A DNA stretch of 64,000 bases from Pleionea mediterranea (GCF_003148745.1 NZ_QGGU01000004.1:282004-346003), one strand, 5' to 3'. Shown: positions 43,096 to 51,528, counted from the first letter of the stretch. The notes: generated by a model not told the origin, from the letters alone. Program-made: numbers and translations.

Positions 43096-44655
43096 TCAAT
43101 GTGCATGACCATGACCGATTGAGTCGCCACCTGTTGAGGCTAATTTAACGTAGTAAGCGCCTTTAGAAACAACCCATTCATTAGGTTCGATTCCCGACGT
43201 TATTTCAATTGTATTGTTATCACGGATACCAAGTGTCACAACCCTACGCTCAAATGATTCACCATTGGTTTGGACATAAACTACAGACTGACCGTTGTCA
43301 TCAATTATGGCTGAAACAGGTATTGCAAGACTTAACTTGGGCTCACCGATGTATAGGTAAACAGGAAGGCGAGCACCAATTAACGAAGGGCCTTTTTCTG
43401 AAGGGTAGGCAATAGCAACTTCAACGGTTCGGGTCAGTGGATTTACTTCTCGACTGGTGTTAACTATAAGTGCCTGACTCTGTTTATCCAGCACTAAAGT
43501 ACGGTTGTTGTGTTTTAACCAGACGCCGCTAGTTGTGTGAATTTTTTCGCCGAATTTTTCTGGAACCTGTACTTTTAGCCATCGCATCTCTTTAGCTGCC
43601 AGTGAGAACATAGGATCACCTTCGCGTACAAAAGATCCCGGATGTACATGAACACTTAAAACCTCACCTTTGATAGGCGCTTCGATATTGATACCTACTG
43701 ATTCAACGCCACCGGAGCGTTGTCGTAATCGTGACTGTGTTGTTTTTAACTCAACTACAGCTATATTCAATTCTTTTTGCGCTTCCATATAAAGCTTTTC
43801 AGATACAGATCCCTTGTTGAATAATTGCTTCAATCTTTTAACATCCGCTTTTGCTAATTCAAAGCGAGACTTTGCTCTTTCGAGATCAACAATTAGCTCG
43901 CCGATATCAGTATCTTCACCGAGCCTTGGTATTAGGCTACCAAGCTCATCATTGATATTAACCGATTCACCGGCACTTATTATTTTTCCTGAAGAAAAAT
44001 ATCCATCATCCGGTGCTCGAATGATCGTGTACTGGTTAAGTGGTGCTGTTACCGTTCCAAAACCTGGCACAGAAGTACGTAACTTAACAAATTGGCTTTT
44101 AGAAATGGCAAACGGGTTTTCCCATTGCTGTTCTTTTAAGTAACTCACTTCAGCATCGGATGATTTATTTTCAATGTATGCTTCATCAAGATTATTAAAT
44201 ACAGTTATTGAGCCCAGGTTATGTCGGCTTGTCCAGCTATCTGTTTTTAACTCAAGAGCTAGCTCAAAAATCCCTGTTTTATTTGGCACAACATCTGGAA
44301 GGAAAATACCTTTGCGAGCAGGTTTTTTTACTCTGAATCGAGCGACGACTTTTCTATTTCTGGATAAAATTACATCTAGAGTTCCTTCGGTAACAGCTTT
44401 GAAATTATTCAGCCGAGTAAAGTGTGTTACAAAGGTTGCTGCTTGGTTCACCACTAATGGTGGAAACTCAACAAAAAGCTCGGTGTAATTGTTGTATTGT
44501 GTGACGACATTGGCTGGTGTTTCAGCGCCATGATTTTTTTCATCTTCGTGATTCGAACCGTCATGTGGGTGTCCGCCACCTGAAAGTACTGGTTGGGAGT
44601 GAAATACTCCTAACGCAATTAACAATAGCAGCGGCTTTAAAAATTTAGTGCTCAT
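43096..44655 (-). CDS. RND efflux periplasmic adaptor, CusB/CzcB family
   Basis: 519 residues from ATG 44655 (MSTKFLKPLLLLIALGVFHS), preferred over upstream frames that overlap the His-rich gene; GAAGG lies upstream. After the signal peptide comes a His-rich stretch (GGGHPHDGSNHEDEKNHG). Then come the membrane-fusion modules: PLNQYTIIRAPDDGYFSSG, a coiled-coil hairpin (ERAKSRFELAKADVKRLKQL), VESVGINIEAPIKGEVLSVH (lipoyl), and a beta-barrel region. The C-terminus is again His-rich (SIGHGHAH). It links the inner-membrane pump to an outer channel and may bind metal itself. Confidence 0.9.
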   Translation of the reverse strand: MSTKFLKPLLLLIALGVFHSQPVLSGGGHPHDGSNHEDEKNHGAETPANVVTQYNNYTELFVEFPPLVVNQAATFVTHFTRLNNFKAVTEGTLDVILSRNRKVVARFRVKKPARKGIFLPDVVPNKTGIFELALELKTDSWTSRHNLGSITVFNNLDEAYIENKSSDAEVSYLKEQQWENPFAISKSQFVKLRTSVPGFGTVTAPLNQYTIIRAPDDGYFSSGKIISAGESVNINDELGSLIPRLGEDTDIGELIVDLERAKSRFELAKADVKRLKQLFNKGSVSEKLYMEAQKELNIAVVELKTTQSRLRQRSGGVESVGINIEAPIKGEVLSVHVHPGSFVREGDPMFSLAAKEMRWLKVQVPEKFGEKIHTTSGVWLKHNNRTLVLDKQSQALIVNTSREVNPLTRTVEVAIAYPSEKGPSLIGARLPVYLYIGEPKLSLAIPVSAIIDDNGQSVVYVQTNGESFERRVVTLGIRDNNTIEITSGIEPNEWVVSKGAYYVKLASTGGDSIGHGHAH

Positions 44656-44995
44656 GATCGCCTTCATCGTGTGAATGCTCTTTGTCTTCTTTTTTCTTGG
44701 CTTCACTCTCAGTTGTTAAAGATTTACTTGCTGAGTCTTTGTCAGTTGATTGTTTAGTGTCAGACTCATCCGCATAAATAATTTCTGTTTCAGGTTTTTT
44801 CTCGTGAGAATGATCATTTTCATCATGTGAGTGACTTTCGTCATCATGTGAATGCTGATCTGTTTCATTATCACTGTGGGTCTTACTCTTAACATCTTCA
44901 TGGGTATGAGTCTCTTTTCCATGTTCATGATCATCACTACAGGACGATATCCCGAGGGCTAAAGTAATAGATAAGATTAAAGTTTTGTATTGCAT
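44645..44995 (-). CDS. His-rich metal-binding lipoprotein
   Basis: 116 residues. Lipobox ISSC at about 16-19 (MQYKTLILSITLALGISSCS). The mature protein is mostly His, Asp, Glu, Ser and Lys: by hand count 15 His, most in HxH clusters (DDHEHG, ETHTHED, DQHSHDDESHSHDE, KEHSHDEGDHEH). A short non-repetitive middle (PETEIIYADESDT) separates two His-rich ends. It overlaps the adaptor gene by 11 bases, so it belongs to the efflux operon. Likely a periplasm-facing metal buffer or donor. Metal preference unknown; zinc, nickel, cobalt or copper are all possible. Confidence 0.75.
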   Translation of the reverse strand: MQYKTLILSITLALGISSCSDDHEHGKETHTHEDVKSKTHSDNETDQHSHDDESHSHDENDHSHEKKPETEIIYADESDTKQSTDKDSASKSLTTESEAKKKEDKEHSHDEGDHEH

Positions 44996-45045
44996 GAGTG
45001 GTTCCTTGTTTTTTGAGCTATAAATTGGGTTTTATAATGGCCAAA

Positions 45046-45987
45046 CTAGATTAGCCAGCCGATCAATGTTTCTAGAGTATGATGGTTGTACATTACCCCA
45101 ACTGGTATCGTAATAACTAAAGCCATTAAAGATAGCGATATTGCTATCGCGCTTTTAGTTTTTGCAGGTGGATAAAGCAATAAAGAAATTCGATGTTCCA
45201 GTTGTGATCCTATAATCGAAATAGGCTGCTGTTGCTTAATGTTAAAGCGCCCTAATTTGATAAGCAGTTGCGCAACATCGAGCGAATGAAATCGTGAAAT
45301 AACATTTCTATCTGCTCGAGATTCGATTTTTAAGTAAAAATTTCTTCTTATTGATTTTGGATACAAGTGCATAGAGAGTAGGCATTCTAATATGGCAGAC
45401 TTCATGGTGTCGTTGTTTCGTACATGTGCTGTTTCGTGAGCGAGAACAATGCGTTGTTCTCGTTTCGTTAGAAGCTTCTTAATCGCGTTTGATAAATAAA
45501 TTTTTGGATTAATCATTCCATAGGTAAAAGCAATAGGGTCTTTGTGATCAAAGCGTGCTACTAAATAGTTAGATTTACTCAAGTTTGCGATTATATTTGT
45601 ACGGCTAATATTAAAAATAAGTTGGATTATTTTATAGACGACAGTAGATATGAAACAAGCGAACAAACCTATGAGTAAAATGGAATTTAATGATGATAAA
45701 GCCACACTTTGAAAATGCGCTATGCAAAAATGAGGGTGATGCGGATCGTGATTTAAACAGTGGTCATCGAGCCAGCCAACGGATTTGCCATAAAAAATGA
45801 ATAGAACTGATAGCAACAGTAAGGCTGGAAATATAAGAGGAAGAATGGCTGATAACCAAATTAATCCACCATTGTGTCCGTAATAATAATGCTCATTGAC
45901 ACGGTTAATCAATAAAGAACAACCATTCGCAACTATCCAGCTAACTAGTGCGATAATAATGAGTAATGCTATTAGTGAGAGAGTCAT
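45046..45987 (-). CDS. M56 (BlaR1/MecR1-type) membrane metallopeptidase with His-rich loop
   Basis: 313 residues. Membrane segments lie at about 4-24, 41-67, 96-125 and 285-303. A zinc site HETAH is at 184-188, with ESRADR near 222-227 as the third ligand region, and the family motif ITYG-like AFTYGMINPKIYLS stands before it. The extracytoplasmic loop between segments two and three is DDHCLNHDPHHPHFC (about 74-88), with H91 just beyond. There is no C-terminal penicillin-binding sensor. It overlaps the BlaI-type gene at one base. Predicted: metal binding to the loop activates proteolysis that inactivates the repressor. Confidence 0.8.
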   Translation of the reverse strand: MTLSLIALLIIIALVSWIVANGCSLLINRVNEHYYYGHNGGLIWLSAILPLIFPALLLLSVLFIFYGKSVGWLDDHCLNHDPHHPHFCIAHFQSVALSSLNSILLIGLFACFISTVVYKIIQLIFNISRTNIIANLSKSNYLVARFDHKDPIAFTYGMINPKIYLSNAIKKLLTKREQRIVLAHETAHVRNNDTMKSAILECLLSMHLYPKSIRRNFYLKIESRADRNVISRFHSLDVAQLLIKLGRFNIKQQQPISIIGSQLEHRISLLLYPPAKTKSAIAISLSLMALVITIPVGVMYNHHTLETLIGWLI

Positions 45988-46388
45988 TAACTTTTGTCTT
46001 CCAAGCGACGCCTTTGAATTTCTGTTTCAAGAATATCTAGCGCTTTTTGATCGATCGATTCTGCTGCATTCAATATTGCTGCAACGTTCAGTTCAGCATT
46101 AGATTGAAATCGTTCTAGCATTTCGTTAATAAATTGACCGAGTACAGCTTCTTTTGATGCTAGAGCTGAATACACAAAACTGTGGCTGTGTTTGCGACGA
46201 GAAAGTAATTTTTTTCGATACAGGCGTTCAAGTGTTGATTGTACGGTGTTTACCGTTATCCCACGTTCCTGATTTAATTCATGATGTATTGATTTAGCTG
46301 TACCATCCGGGTTTGCCCATAGATACTCTAGAACCCGAACTTCTAACTTCCCGAGATTAGGATAATTTGCCATATGTAAAGTGGTCAT
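45987..46388 (-). CDS. BlaI/MecI/CopY-family transcriptional repressor
   Basis: 133 residues from ATG 46388; ATG 46373 (MANYPNLGKLEVRVLEYLW) fits the family start even better, and neither has a clear ribosome site. The winged-helix domain reads LGKLEVRVLEYLWANPDGTA, then QERGITVNTVQSTLERLYRK, KLLSRRKHSHSFVYSALAS. The C-terminal helices are for dimerisation (FINEMLERFQ). BlaI proteins bind dyad operators and are cleaved on signal from BlaR1-type partners, here the next gene. It heads the metal efflux cluster. Confidence 0.88.
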   Translation of the reverse strand: MTTLHMANYPNLGKLEVRVLEYLWANPDGTAKSIHHELNQERGITVNTVQSTLERLYRKKLLSRRKHSHSFVYSALASKEAVLGQFINEMLERFQSNAELNVAAILNAAESIDQKALDILETEIQRRRLEDKS

Positions 46389-46411
46389 TAATTTATAGTC
46401 GTTACATACTA

Positions 46412-46448
46412 ACAGCAAAAAACCGATTTTCAATCGGTTTTTTGCTGT
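46412..46448. terminator. Perfect 17-bp stem upstream of the repressor gene
   Basis: ACAGCAAAAAACCGATT (46412-46428) and AATCGGTTTTTTGCTGT (46432-46448) pair fully with a 3-base loop TTC. A T-run sits inside the 3' arm on both strands, so it could terminate in either direction. It begins only 24 bases from the repressor start, so a minus-strand promoter beyond it would have to read through it, suggesting attenuation or a promoter overlapping the stem. Confidence 0.7.
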
Positions 46449-46530
46449 ATAAACAACTCTATTCTTATCGGAGAGTCTATTTTGCAGTCAGCGACTCTAG
46501 TAGCTAGCTAATTTTGAGGGTTTATTTATC

Positions 46531-47054
46531 TGTAAAAATTTAAACTTGCTCTTACAGTGCCAATCAAAAGAGTTCTAGACGAACAGACAGTATAGTTCTG
46601 TCATAGTTGGTTTTTCTGGTTTTAGAGTGACTCAATTAAGCTCAAAATCATTCATACCGCACACAGCTACTGGCATGGACGCCAGTGGAAGTTATTGTCA
46701 GCCATGGAAGGCTGTCAATAACGGTGTGTTGACAGGTATGAGTGATTTTGAGGAACCCGTAGGGCCTTTTATTCCGGGCATCCTGCCCTCCTCCTTTCAG
46801 GCCAGCTAACGCTGTTCAAATTCGTTCCCGACGAATTTGTGCCTTCTTTTTGGCTAAGCTACATGGATGTAGTGAATGCAGTTAATGCAGGAGCAATTAA
46901 CTGCCAGAAAAAGAAGGTCGCCTGAAAAGGCGAAACAGTGGTAATAAAATAAAAGTCGATGTTAATCTGTTTTTGAATTCATATTTTTAAAGTATCGACT
47001 GTCCATTTATATTGTGTTCTTTTCATATTGCTGTCAGATCGGGTTATACCTTAT
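46531..47054 (+). repeat. Dispersed intergenic structured element, copy A
   Basis: About 524 bp, sharing both ends and a core with copy B at 51529-51960 in the same orientation. The 142-bp core (46624-46765) differs from copy B at only 4 positions with no gaps. It folds as an 18-bp outer stem (46641-46658 with 46735-46752), a hairpin ACTGGC-ATGGAC-GCCAGT (46669-46686) and a hairpin GTTATTGTCAGCC/GGCTGTCAATAAC (46691-46722). A 3' module (TGCCTTCTTTTTGG ... AAAGAAGGTCGCC) follows. Relative to copy B it has about 90 extra bases near 46766-46905. Confidence 0.75.
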
Positions 47055-47095
47055 ACAATTTATCGATATATAATCTGGAACAATACCTTGCCTAT

Positions 47096-47578
47096 TTAAT
47101 GACACTGACCATCCACATGAGCGTGGCCGTGTTCCAGTTCTTCCGGTGTGGCAGGTCGAACTTCTTTAACGATGACATCCACTACCACTTTTTGTCCGGC
47201 CATTGGGTGATTGGCATCTACCGTGACTGTGTCATCGGTAATTTCAGTAACGGTAACGGAGTGAGTTTCACCATCGTCGGTTTGTGCAGACAGGCGCAGG
47301 CCTTGTTCTAAATTATCAATGTCGGCGAAGGCACTGCGAGGAACTTTATTTGCCAGGTCTTTATCGTACACGCCGTAGGCTTGCTCCGGTTGTAGCGTCA
47401 TTGAAAAGGTATCACCCTGTTGCTTGCCGGTTAATTCCGGTTCCAGCCCCGGAATAATGCCACCAAAACCATGCAGATAAATCCATGGCTCATCCCCTTC
47501 GGATGTCTCCCACACATTTCCTTTTTCATCTTTTAATGTGTAATCAATGGCAACAACAAAGCCTTTTTCAATAATCAT
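47096..47578 (-). CDS. slyD: SlyD-like FKBP-type peptidyl-prolyl isomerase
   Basis: 160 residues. The FKBP half (about 1-70, KGFVVAIDYTLKDEKGNVWE, GFGGIIPGLEPELTGKQQGD) surrounds an inserted IF chaperone flap (about 72-130, PEQAYGVYDKDLANKVPRSA). It ends in a short metal-binding tail, EELEHGHAHVDGQCH. It folds and isomerises proline bonds in the cytoplasm and may bind nickel or zinc. It is transcribed with the MAPEG gene 10 bases upstream. A fragment of a related gene lies at 34543-34629. Confidence 0.92.
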   Translation of the reverse strand: MIIEKGFVVAIDYTLKDEKGNVWETSEGDEPWIYLHGFGGIIPGLEPELTGKQQGDTFSMTLQPEQAYGVYDKDLANKVPRSAFADIDNLEQGLRLSAQTDDGETHSVTVTEITDDTVTVDANHPMAGQKVVVDVIVKEVRPATPEELEHGHAHVDGQCH

Positions 47579-47587
47579 AAATAACCT

Positions 47588-48031
47588 TTAAAACGTGTGC
47601 ATCAGCCACTGAATGGCCAAACTGATAAATAATGCATAGAGCAGAAAGGTACCTATTATATAGCTTAAGAAACGAATCTTCACCCGGTTGCTGGTGCAGT
47701 GAATGTAAGCGTGAATGACTCGACTGCCAACAAAACCGCAGGCAATTAGAAAATCAAACCAGGTGGCCCAGCCGGTGATCATAAAAAATCCAACCAGGGC
47801 GTAAAAAATAACCGGCAGCTCAAACTGATTTTTAAAGTTGTTGGATGAAGCGGTGGATGAGGGCAGTTGTTGCTCCAGTTGATGGCGATGGGCAATATCA
47901 CGAATGCGAACATTGTTCTGAATAATGGCTGTTTTGCGGTGTTGGTACATTACATTTTGCACAATAAATACCAGCAAAAAATTAAACAGAACTGGCATCA
48001 GCATCCAGTGATTGGTAATGGTTTCAAACAT
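47588..48031 (-). CDS. MAPEG family membrane protein
   Basis: 147 residues with four membrane segments and the MAPEG pattern: a first segment with MLMPVLFNFLLVFIVQNVMY, then NQFELPVIFYALVGFFMITG, and GSRVIHAYIHCTSNRVKIRF. Bacterial members are loosely related to glutathione-dependent eicosanoid-metabolism enzymes; substrate here unknown. Close spacing to the SlyD gene and to the small membrane protein upstream suggests one transcript. Confidence 0.87.
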   Translation of the reverse strand: MFETITNHWMLMPVLFNFLLVFIVQNVMYQHRKTAIIQNNVRIRDIAHRHQLEQQLPSSTASSNNFKNQFELPVIFYALVGFFMITGWATWFDFLIACGFVGSRVIHAYIHCTSNRVKIRFLSYIIGTFLLYALFISLAIQWLMHTF

Positions 48032-48040
48032 AAAATTATC

Positions 48041-48295
48041 CTAAGCAGCGTCTTGATGGTTGGTGGCGTCAGGTGTGCAGCGATGTTTGTGCTGCCAGTA
48101 GCAGTATACCTGACAGGGCGAAGATTCCAATTTTGCTTCTATATACTCAAAGCTCGCCATTAGTACGCCCAGTAATGTCAGGCAGATCGGCAAAATAACA
48201 ATATTCCAGAAAACGCTGTCGAGGTTGAGCCAGAAACCGGTGGCTGTAAGAAAGATAGCCACGGCCAGTGTGATCAGCTTGGCAAGACGAAACAT
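48041..48295 (-). CDS. Small two-TM hypothetical protein
   Basis: 84 residues from ATG 48295, supported by AAGGAG 7 bases upstream; the frame is open a further 21 codons but has no comparable site. Two membrane segments: LAKLITLAVAIFLTATGFWL and FWNIVILPICLTLLGVLMAS. The C-terminus is polar with three cysteines and several histidines (SPCQVYCYWQHKHRCTPD), which could bind metal. Ten bases before the MAPEG gene. Unrecognised family. Confidence 0.65.
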   Translation of the reverse strand: MFRLAKLITLAVAIFLTATGFWLNLDSVFWNIVILPICLTLLGVLMASFEYIEAKLESSPCQVYCYWQHKHRCTPDATNHQDAA

Positions 48296-48507
48296 AACAA
48301 CACTCCTTTTGCGGGTAAGTGAAGATTGAATGATGCGCTTTATCGGGAGGAGCGACAAACGGAAAATAGATAGGGTGTCAGGTGAATTTAATTCATCTGA
48401 AGTTGATTTAAGAGTATTGGTTGAATGATATTAGTTGAAAGGGTCTAGTTGAAAAGATCTAGACGGATGAATCTAGTTGAACTGCTTTAGATAAATGACT
48501 TGGTTTA

Positions 48508-49401
48508 TTACTGAGCATTACCCAGCAGAATCGCATTAAACCATTGGGCAAACTGCTTAATTTCATCGCGCTCCTTATCCTGCGGACGATGAACCAGATA
48601 AAGGGCATCACTCATTGGCAGCGCAATATCAAAGGGTTGCATCAGGTGTCCTGTTTTCAGATGATGGCGCTCCATTTCTATGATCCCCAAAACCACACCG
48701 GCTTTTTGTTCCGCGGCCTGTAACGCCATATCGTAATTGTTAAAACTCAGGTGGCTGTCGGCACTGAGTGGTTCCATGTTCATGGCATTGGAAAACTTTT
48801 GCCAGCTGCCACTGATAAATGAAAAGCCTATCAATGGGGCATGGGCCAGATCCGTTGGATTATCCAGTTGGAGTGTTTGTGCCAGCTCCGGGTGGCACAT
48901 GGGGCTGATGTGGCAATCGCTGAGTTTTTCAACGGTGACGCCCGGCCAATGGCCCTGTCCAAAGCGGATCGCCACATCCACATCGGAATGATTAAAGTCC
49001 ACCACATCGGACGTGGCATCAATAATCAATTCCACATCGGGCAATAACGACTTTAATTCCGATAATTTGGGGATCAACAAATGACTGGCAAGGGATTGCA
49101 TCATGGATATTTTTAATCGCTTTTTGCCGTATTGATGCAACAGATTGGCGGTGCCTTTATTGAGTCGATGAAACACATCGGTGATGACATCTAGGTAACG
49201 TTTACCGGCTAGGGTAAGCTCAAGTCGGCGATTTAACCGTTTAAACAGCGCAAAGCCAAGCTGTTGCTCCAGCGTTTTGATCTGATGACTCACCGCTGAT
49301 GGCGTAATGTGCAGCTCTTCGGCGGCCAGTTTAAAGCTTTGCTTGCGGCCAGCGGCTTCAAATATTTTCAGCAGATGCAATGACGGTGTGCGCTTATCCA
49401 A
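48508..49401 (-). CDS. LysR-family transcriptional regulator (GcvA-like)
   Basis: 297 residues. N-terminal winged helix (LHLLKIFEAAGRKQSFKLAA, EELHITPSAVSHQIKTLEQQ), then a linker helix and a periplasmic-binding-protein-like effector domain (LKISMMQSLASHLLIPKLSE, DVAIRFGQGHWPGVTVEKLS). The effector domain sequence is of the GcvA group. It is next to an SDR oxidoreductase gene (6 bases), probably co-transcribed. Target genes unknown. The 146 bases beyond its stop hold short repeats of TCTAGTTGAA. Confidence 0.92.
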   Translation of the reverse strand: MDKRTPSLHLLKIFEAAGRKQSFKLAAEELHITPSAVSHQIKTLEQQLGFALFKRLNRRLELTLAGKRYLDVITDVFHRLNKGTANLLHQYGKKRLKISMMQSLASHLLIPKLSELKSLLPDVELIIDATSDVVDFNHSDVDVAIRFGQGHWPGVTVEKLSDCHISPMCHPELAQTLQLDNPTDLAHAPLIGFSFISGSWQKFSNAMNMEPLSADSHLSFNNYDMALQAAEQKAGVVLGIIEMERHHLKTGHLMQPFDIALPMSDALYLVHRPQDKERDEIKQFAQWFNAILLGNAQ

Positions 49402-49407
49402 ACTCGT

Positions 49408-50169
49408 TTAATCCGCTTGCTGACTAACAGCCAGTGGCCCCCAGGCCTGACAGGTGGGCATGACTTCGATGCTGTTAATGTTGACGTGCTCAGGCTGGTT
49501 GCTGGCCCAGACAACGGTTCGGGCAATATCATCAGCAAACAACGGATGCACATTCTGGTAAACGTTTTGAGCTTTTTCGATATCGCCATGAAAACGCACC
49601 ACGGAAAATTCGGTTTCGGCCAATCCCGGCTCTATGTTGGTAACCCGAATGTTTTTGCCGATCAGATCGGCTCTTAAGTTACGGGAAAACTGTTGCACAT
49701 AGGCTTTGGTGCCACCGTAGGCGTTGCCCCCCGGATAGGCGTAGCTGCCAGCGATGGAGCCAATATTGATAATATGGCCGCGATTACGCTCAACCATGCC
49801 CGGTAACAGGGCGCGGGTCATGTAATTAAGCCCTTTGATGTTGGTGTCGATCATGGTGTCCCAATCATCAAGGCTGGCTTTGTCTGCCGGATCCAGCCCC
49901 AGAGCCAATCCGGCGTTATTTACCAGTACATCAATTTGACGCCAGTCTTCAGGCAAGTTTTCGACAAATTGAAAAACGGATTCTTTGTGACGCACATCAA
50001 GTGCTTCCGCCAGTACATCGCAAGTTTCTGACAGTTTATGCGCCAGTGACTGCAGACGTTCGGCACGTCGGGCGCAAATAATCAGTCGCGCACCCTGAGC
50101 GGCAAAGTGATGGGCACAGGCCTCGCCAAAACCTGAGCTGGCACCGGTAATAAGAACGGTTAAAGACAT
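49408..50169 (-). CDS. SDR-family NAD(P)-dependent oxidoreductase (YdfG-like)
   Basis: 253 residues from ATG 50169 (MSLTVLITGASSGFGEACAH); an ATG four codons earlier (50181) is also possible. Classical SDR motifs: TGASSGFG for the cofactor, NNAGLAL, the catalytic NIGSIAGSYAYPGGNAYGGT with Ser, Tyr (YGGTK) and Lys, and the IEPGLAETEF end. E. coli YdfG reduces hydroxy-acid and malonic semialdehyde substrates; that substrate is only inferred by similarity. It runs with the LysR gene on the minus strand, divergent from apaG. Confidence 0.9.
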   Translation of the reverse strand: MSLTVLITGASSGFGEACAHHFAAQGARLIICARRAERLQSLAHKLSETCDVLAEALDVRHKESVFQFVENLPEDWRQIDVLVNNAGLALGLDPADKASLDDWDTMIDTNIKGLNYMTRALLPGMVERNRGHIINIGSIAGSYAYPGGNAYGGTKAYVQQFSRNLRADLIGKNIRVTNIEPGLAETEFSVVRFHGDIEKAQNVYQNVHPLFADDIARTVVWASNQPEHVNINSIEVMPTCQAWGPLAVSQQAD

Positions 50170-50313
50170 AGGGTTATCCATTAATCATCAATTTATAAAA
50201 CCGAACATGAGCTGCATAAGCCATGTGCGGTTGCGGCAAGCCCAATTAGGCTTCACAATATCGAACCATTAAAATGTGATGAAATTGTACGATTTTTTGC
50301 CGGAGTTGTAACC

Positions 50314-50700
50314 TTGAGTGATGTTACTGAAAATTTAAAATTTGAAATTGAGGTGGACTGCAAATACCTCGATCACCAGTCGAAACCCGACAGCGAGCAA
50401 TACGTTTTTGCTTATACCATCAATATCATTAATCGAAGCGAAGTCAGCGCTCAGTTATTGCGTCGTCACTGGATCATTACCGATGCCAATGGCGATGAAC
50501 AGGAAGTCAAAGGTGACGGTGTGATTGGCGAGCAACCGCATATTGAGCCGGGCGAGTCGTATCAGTACACTTCGGGCGCCATTTTAAAAACACCTCTTGG
50601 CACCATGCAGGGCAGTTATCAGATGAAAGACGCTAATGGCGAAGAGTTTGATGCGCCCATTCCTTTATTCAGTTTAACCAAGCCAGGTGTGCTTAACTGA
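50314..50700 (+). CDS. apaG: ApaG protein
   Basis: 128 residues from TTG 50314 (GGAG upstream). ApaG (DUF525) fold: FEIEVDCKYLDHQSKPDSEQ, YVFAYTINIINRSEVSAQLL, RHWIITDANG, GVIGEQPHIEPGESYQYTSG and MQGSYQMKD. It is linked with divalent-cation homeostasis in annotation, but its biochemical role is unproven. Its stop overlaps the apaH start (TGATG), the usual order. Confidence 0.95.
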   Translation: MSDVTENLKFEIEVDCKYLDHQSKPDSEQYVFAYTINIINRSEVSAQLLRRHWIITDANGDEQEVKGDGVIGEQPHIEPGESYQYTSGAILKTPLGTMQGSYQMKDANGEEFDAPIPLFSLTKPGVLN

Positions 50701-51512
50701 TGACCGCTTACGCCATTGGCGATTTACAGGGATGCTATCAATCGTTTCAAAAATTATTGGCAACGATCAAACTGGACTGGCAAAAGGATAAGCTCTGGCT
50801 TTGTGGTGATTTGGTCAATCGCGGCCCGCAGTCATTAGAAACCCTGCGGTTTATTTACGAACACCGCGAGCGTATTAAAGTTGTGCTGGGCAATCACGAT
50901 TTGCATATGCTGGCAGTGGCCAGTGGCGCGCAATCGATAAAACGTAAAGATACCTTTTTACCGATAATTGAAAGTGCCGCGCATCAGGATTTAATCGAGT
51001 GGTTGCACCAGCAACCTTTAGCGCGTTACGGCAAAAACCGGCGTGTTTTAATGGTGCATGCGGGTGTTGCCCAGCAATGGACGCTGGCGGATGCCCTTGC
51101 CTGCTCAGATGAAGTGTCTGAGGTTCTACAAAACAATAATAAACGCAGCGAATTTTTTAACGCCATGTATGGTAACGAACCCGAGCTATGGAGTGATGCT
51201 TTAGAAGGCACCGACAGATTGCGATTTATCACCAATGCTTTTACCCGAATGCGTTTTTGTCATCGCGATGGTCGGCTGGATATGAGCAATAAATGCAAAC
51301 CGGGCAAACAGCCCGATGATTTAAAACCCTGGTTTAAGCTACCGCTTAATCTGGAAAAAAAAGTACAAGTGGTGTTTGGTCACTGGGCAGCGCTAGAAGG
51401 CAAGTTAGCCACTAAGCGGTTTCAGGCACTGGATACCGGATGCGTCTGGGGCGGACAGCTCACCGCTTTAAACTTAAAAACCGGCGAACGCACCAGTGTC
51501 GATGCGGTATAA
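50700..51512 (+). CDS. apaH: Symmetrical diadenosine tetraphosphatase ApaH
   Basis: 270 residues. Metallophosphatase motifs: AIGDLQGCYQSF, LWLCGDLVNRGPQSLETLRF, VLGNHDLHMLAVASG and LMVHAGVAQQWTL, with VVFGHWAALEG later. It splits Ap4A into two ADP and can also act on dinucleoside-capped RNA. It is translated in coupled fashion with apaG. The 3' end is followed directly by the structured repeat copy B. Confidence 0.96.
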   Translation: MTAYAIGDLQGCYQSFQKLLATIKLDWQKDKLWLCGDLVNRGPQSLETLRFIYEHRERIKVVLGNHDLHMLAVASGAQSIKRKDTFLPIIESAAHQDLIEWLHQQPLARYGKNRRVLMVHAGVAQQWTLADALACSDEVSEVLQNNNKRSEFFNAMYGNEPELWSDALEGTDRLRFITNAFTRMRFCHRDGRLDMSNKCKPGKQPDDLKPWFKLPLNLEKKVQVVFGHWAALEGKLATKRFQALDTGCVWGGQLTALNLKTGERTSVDAV

Positions 51513-51528
51513 TTTTAATCCAATAATA

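Noticed and set aside
46627..46809. Small ORF (MTQLSSKSFIPHT...) shared with 51624-51887
   Set aside because: The changes between copies alter amino acids while preserving base pairing, and the frames diverge after the core, so it is a by-product of the structured repeat rather than a protein gene.
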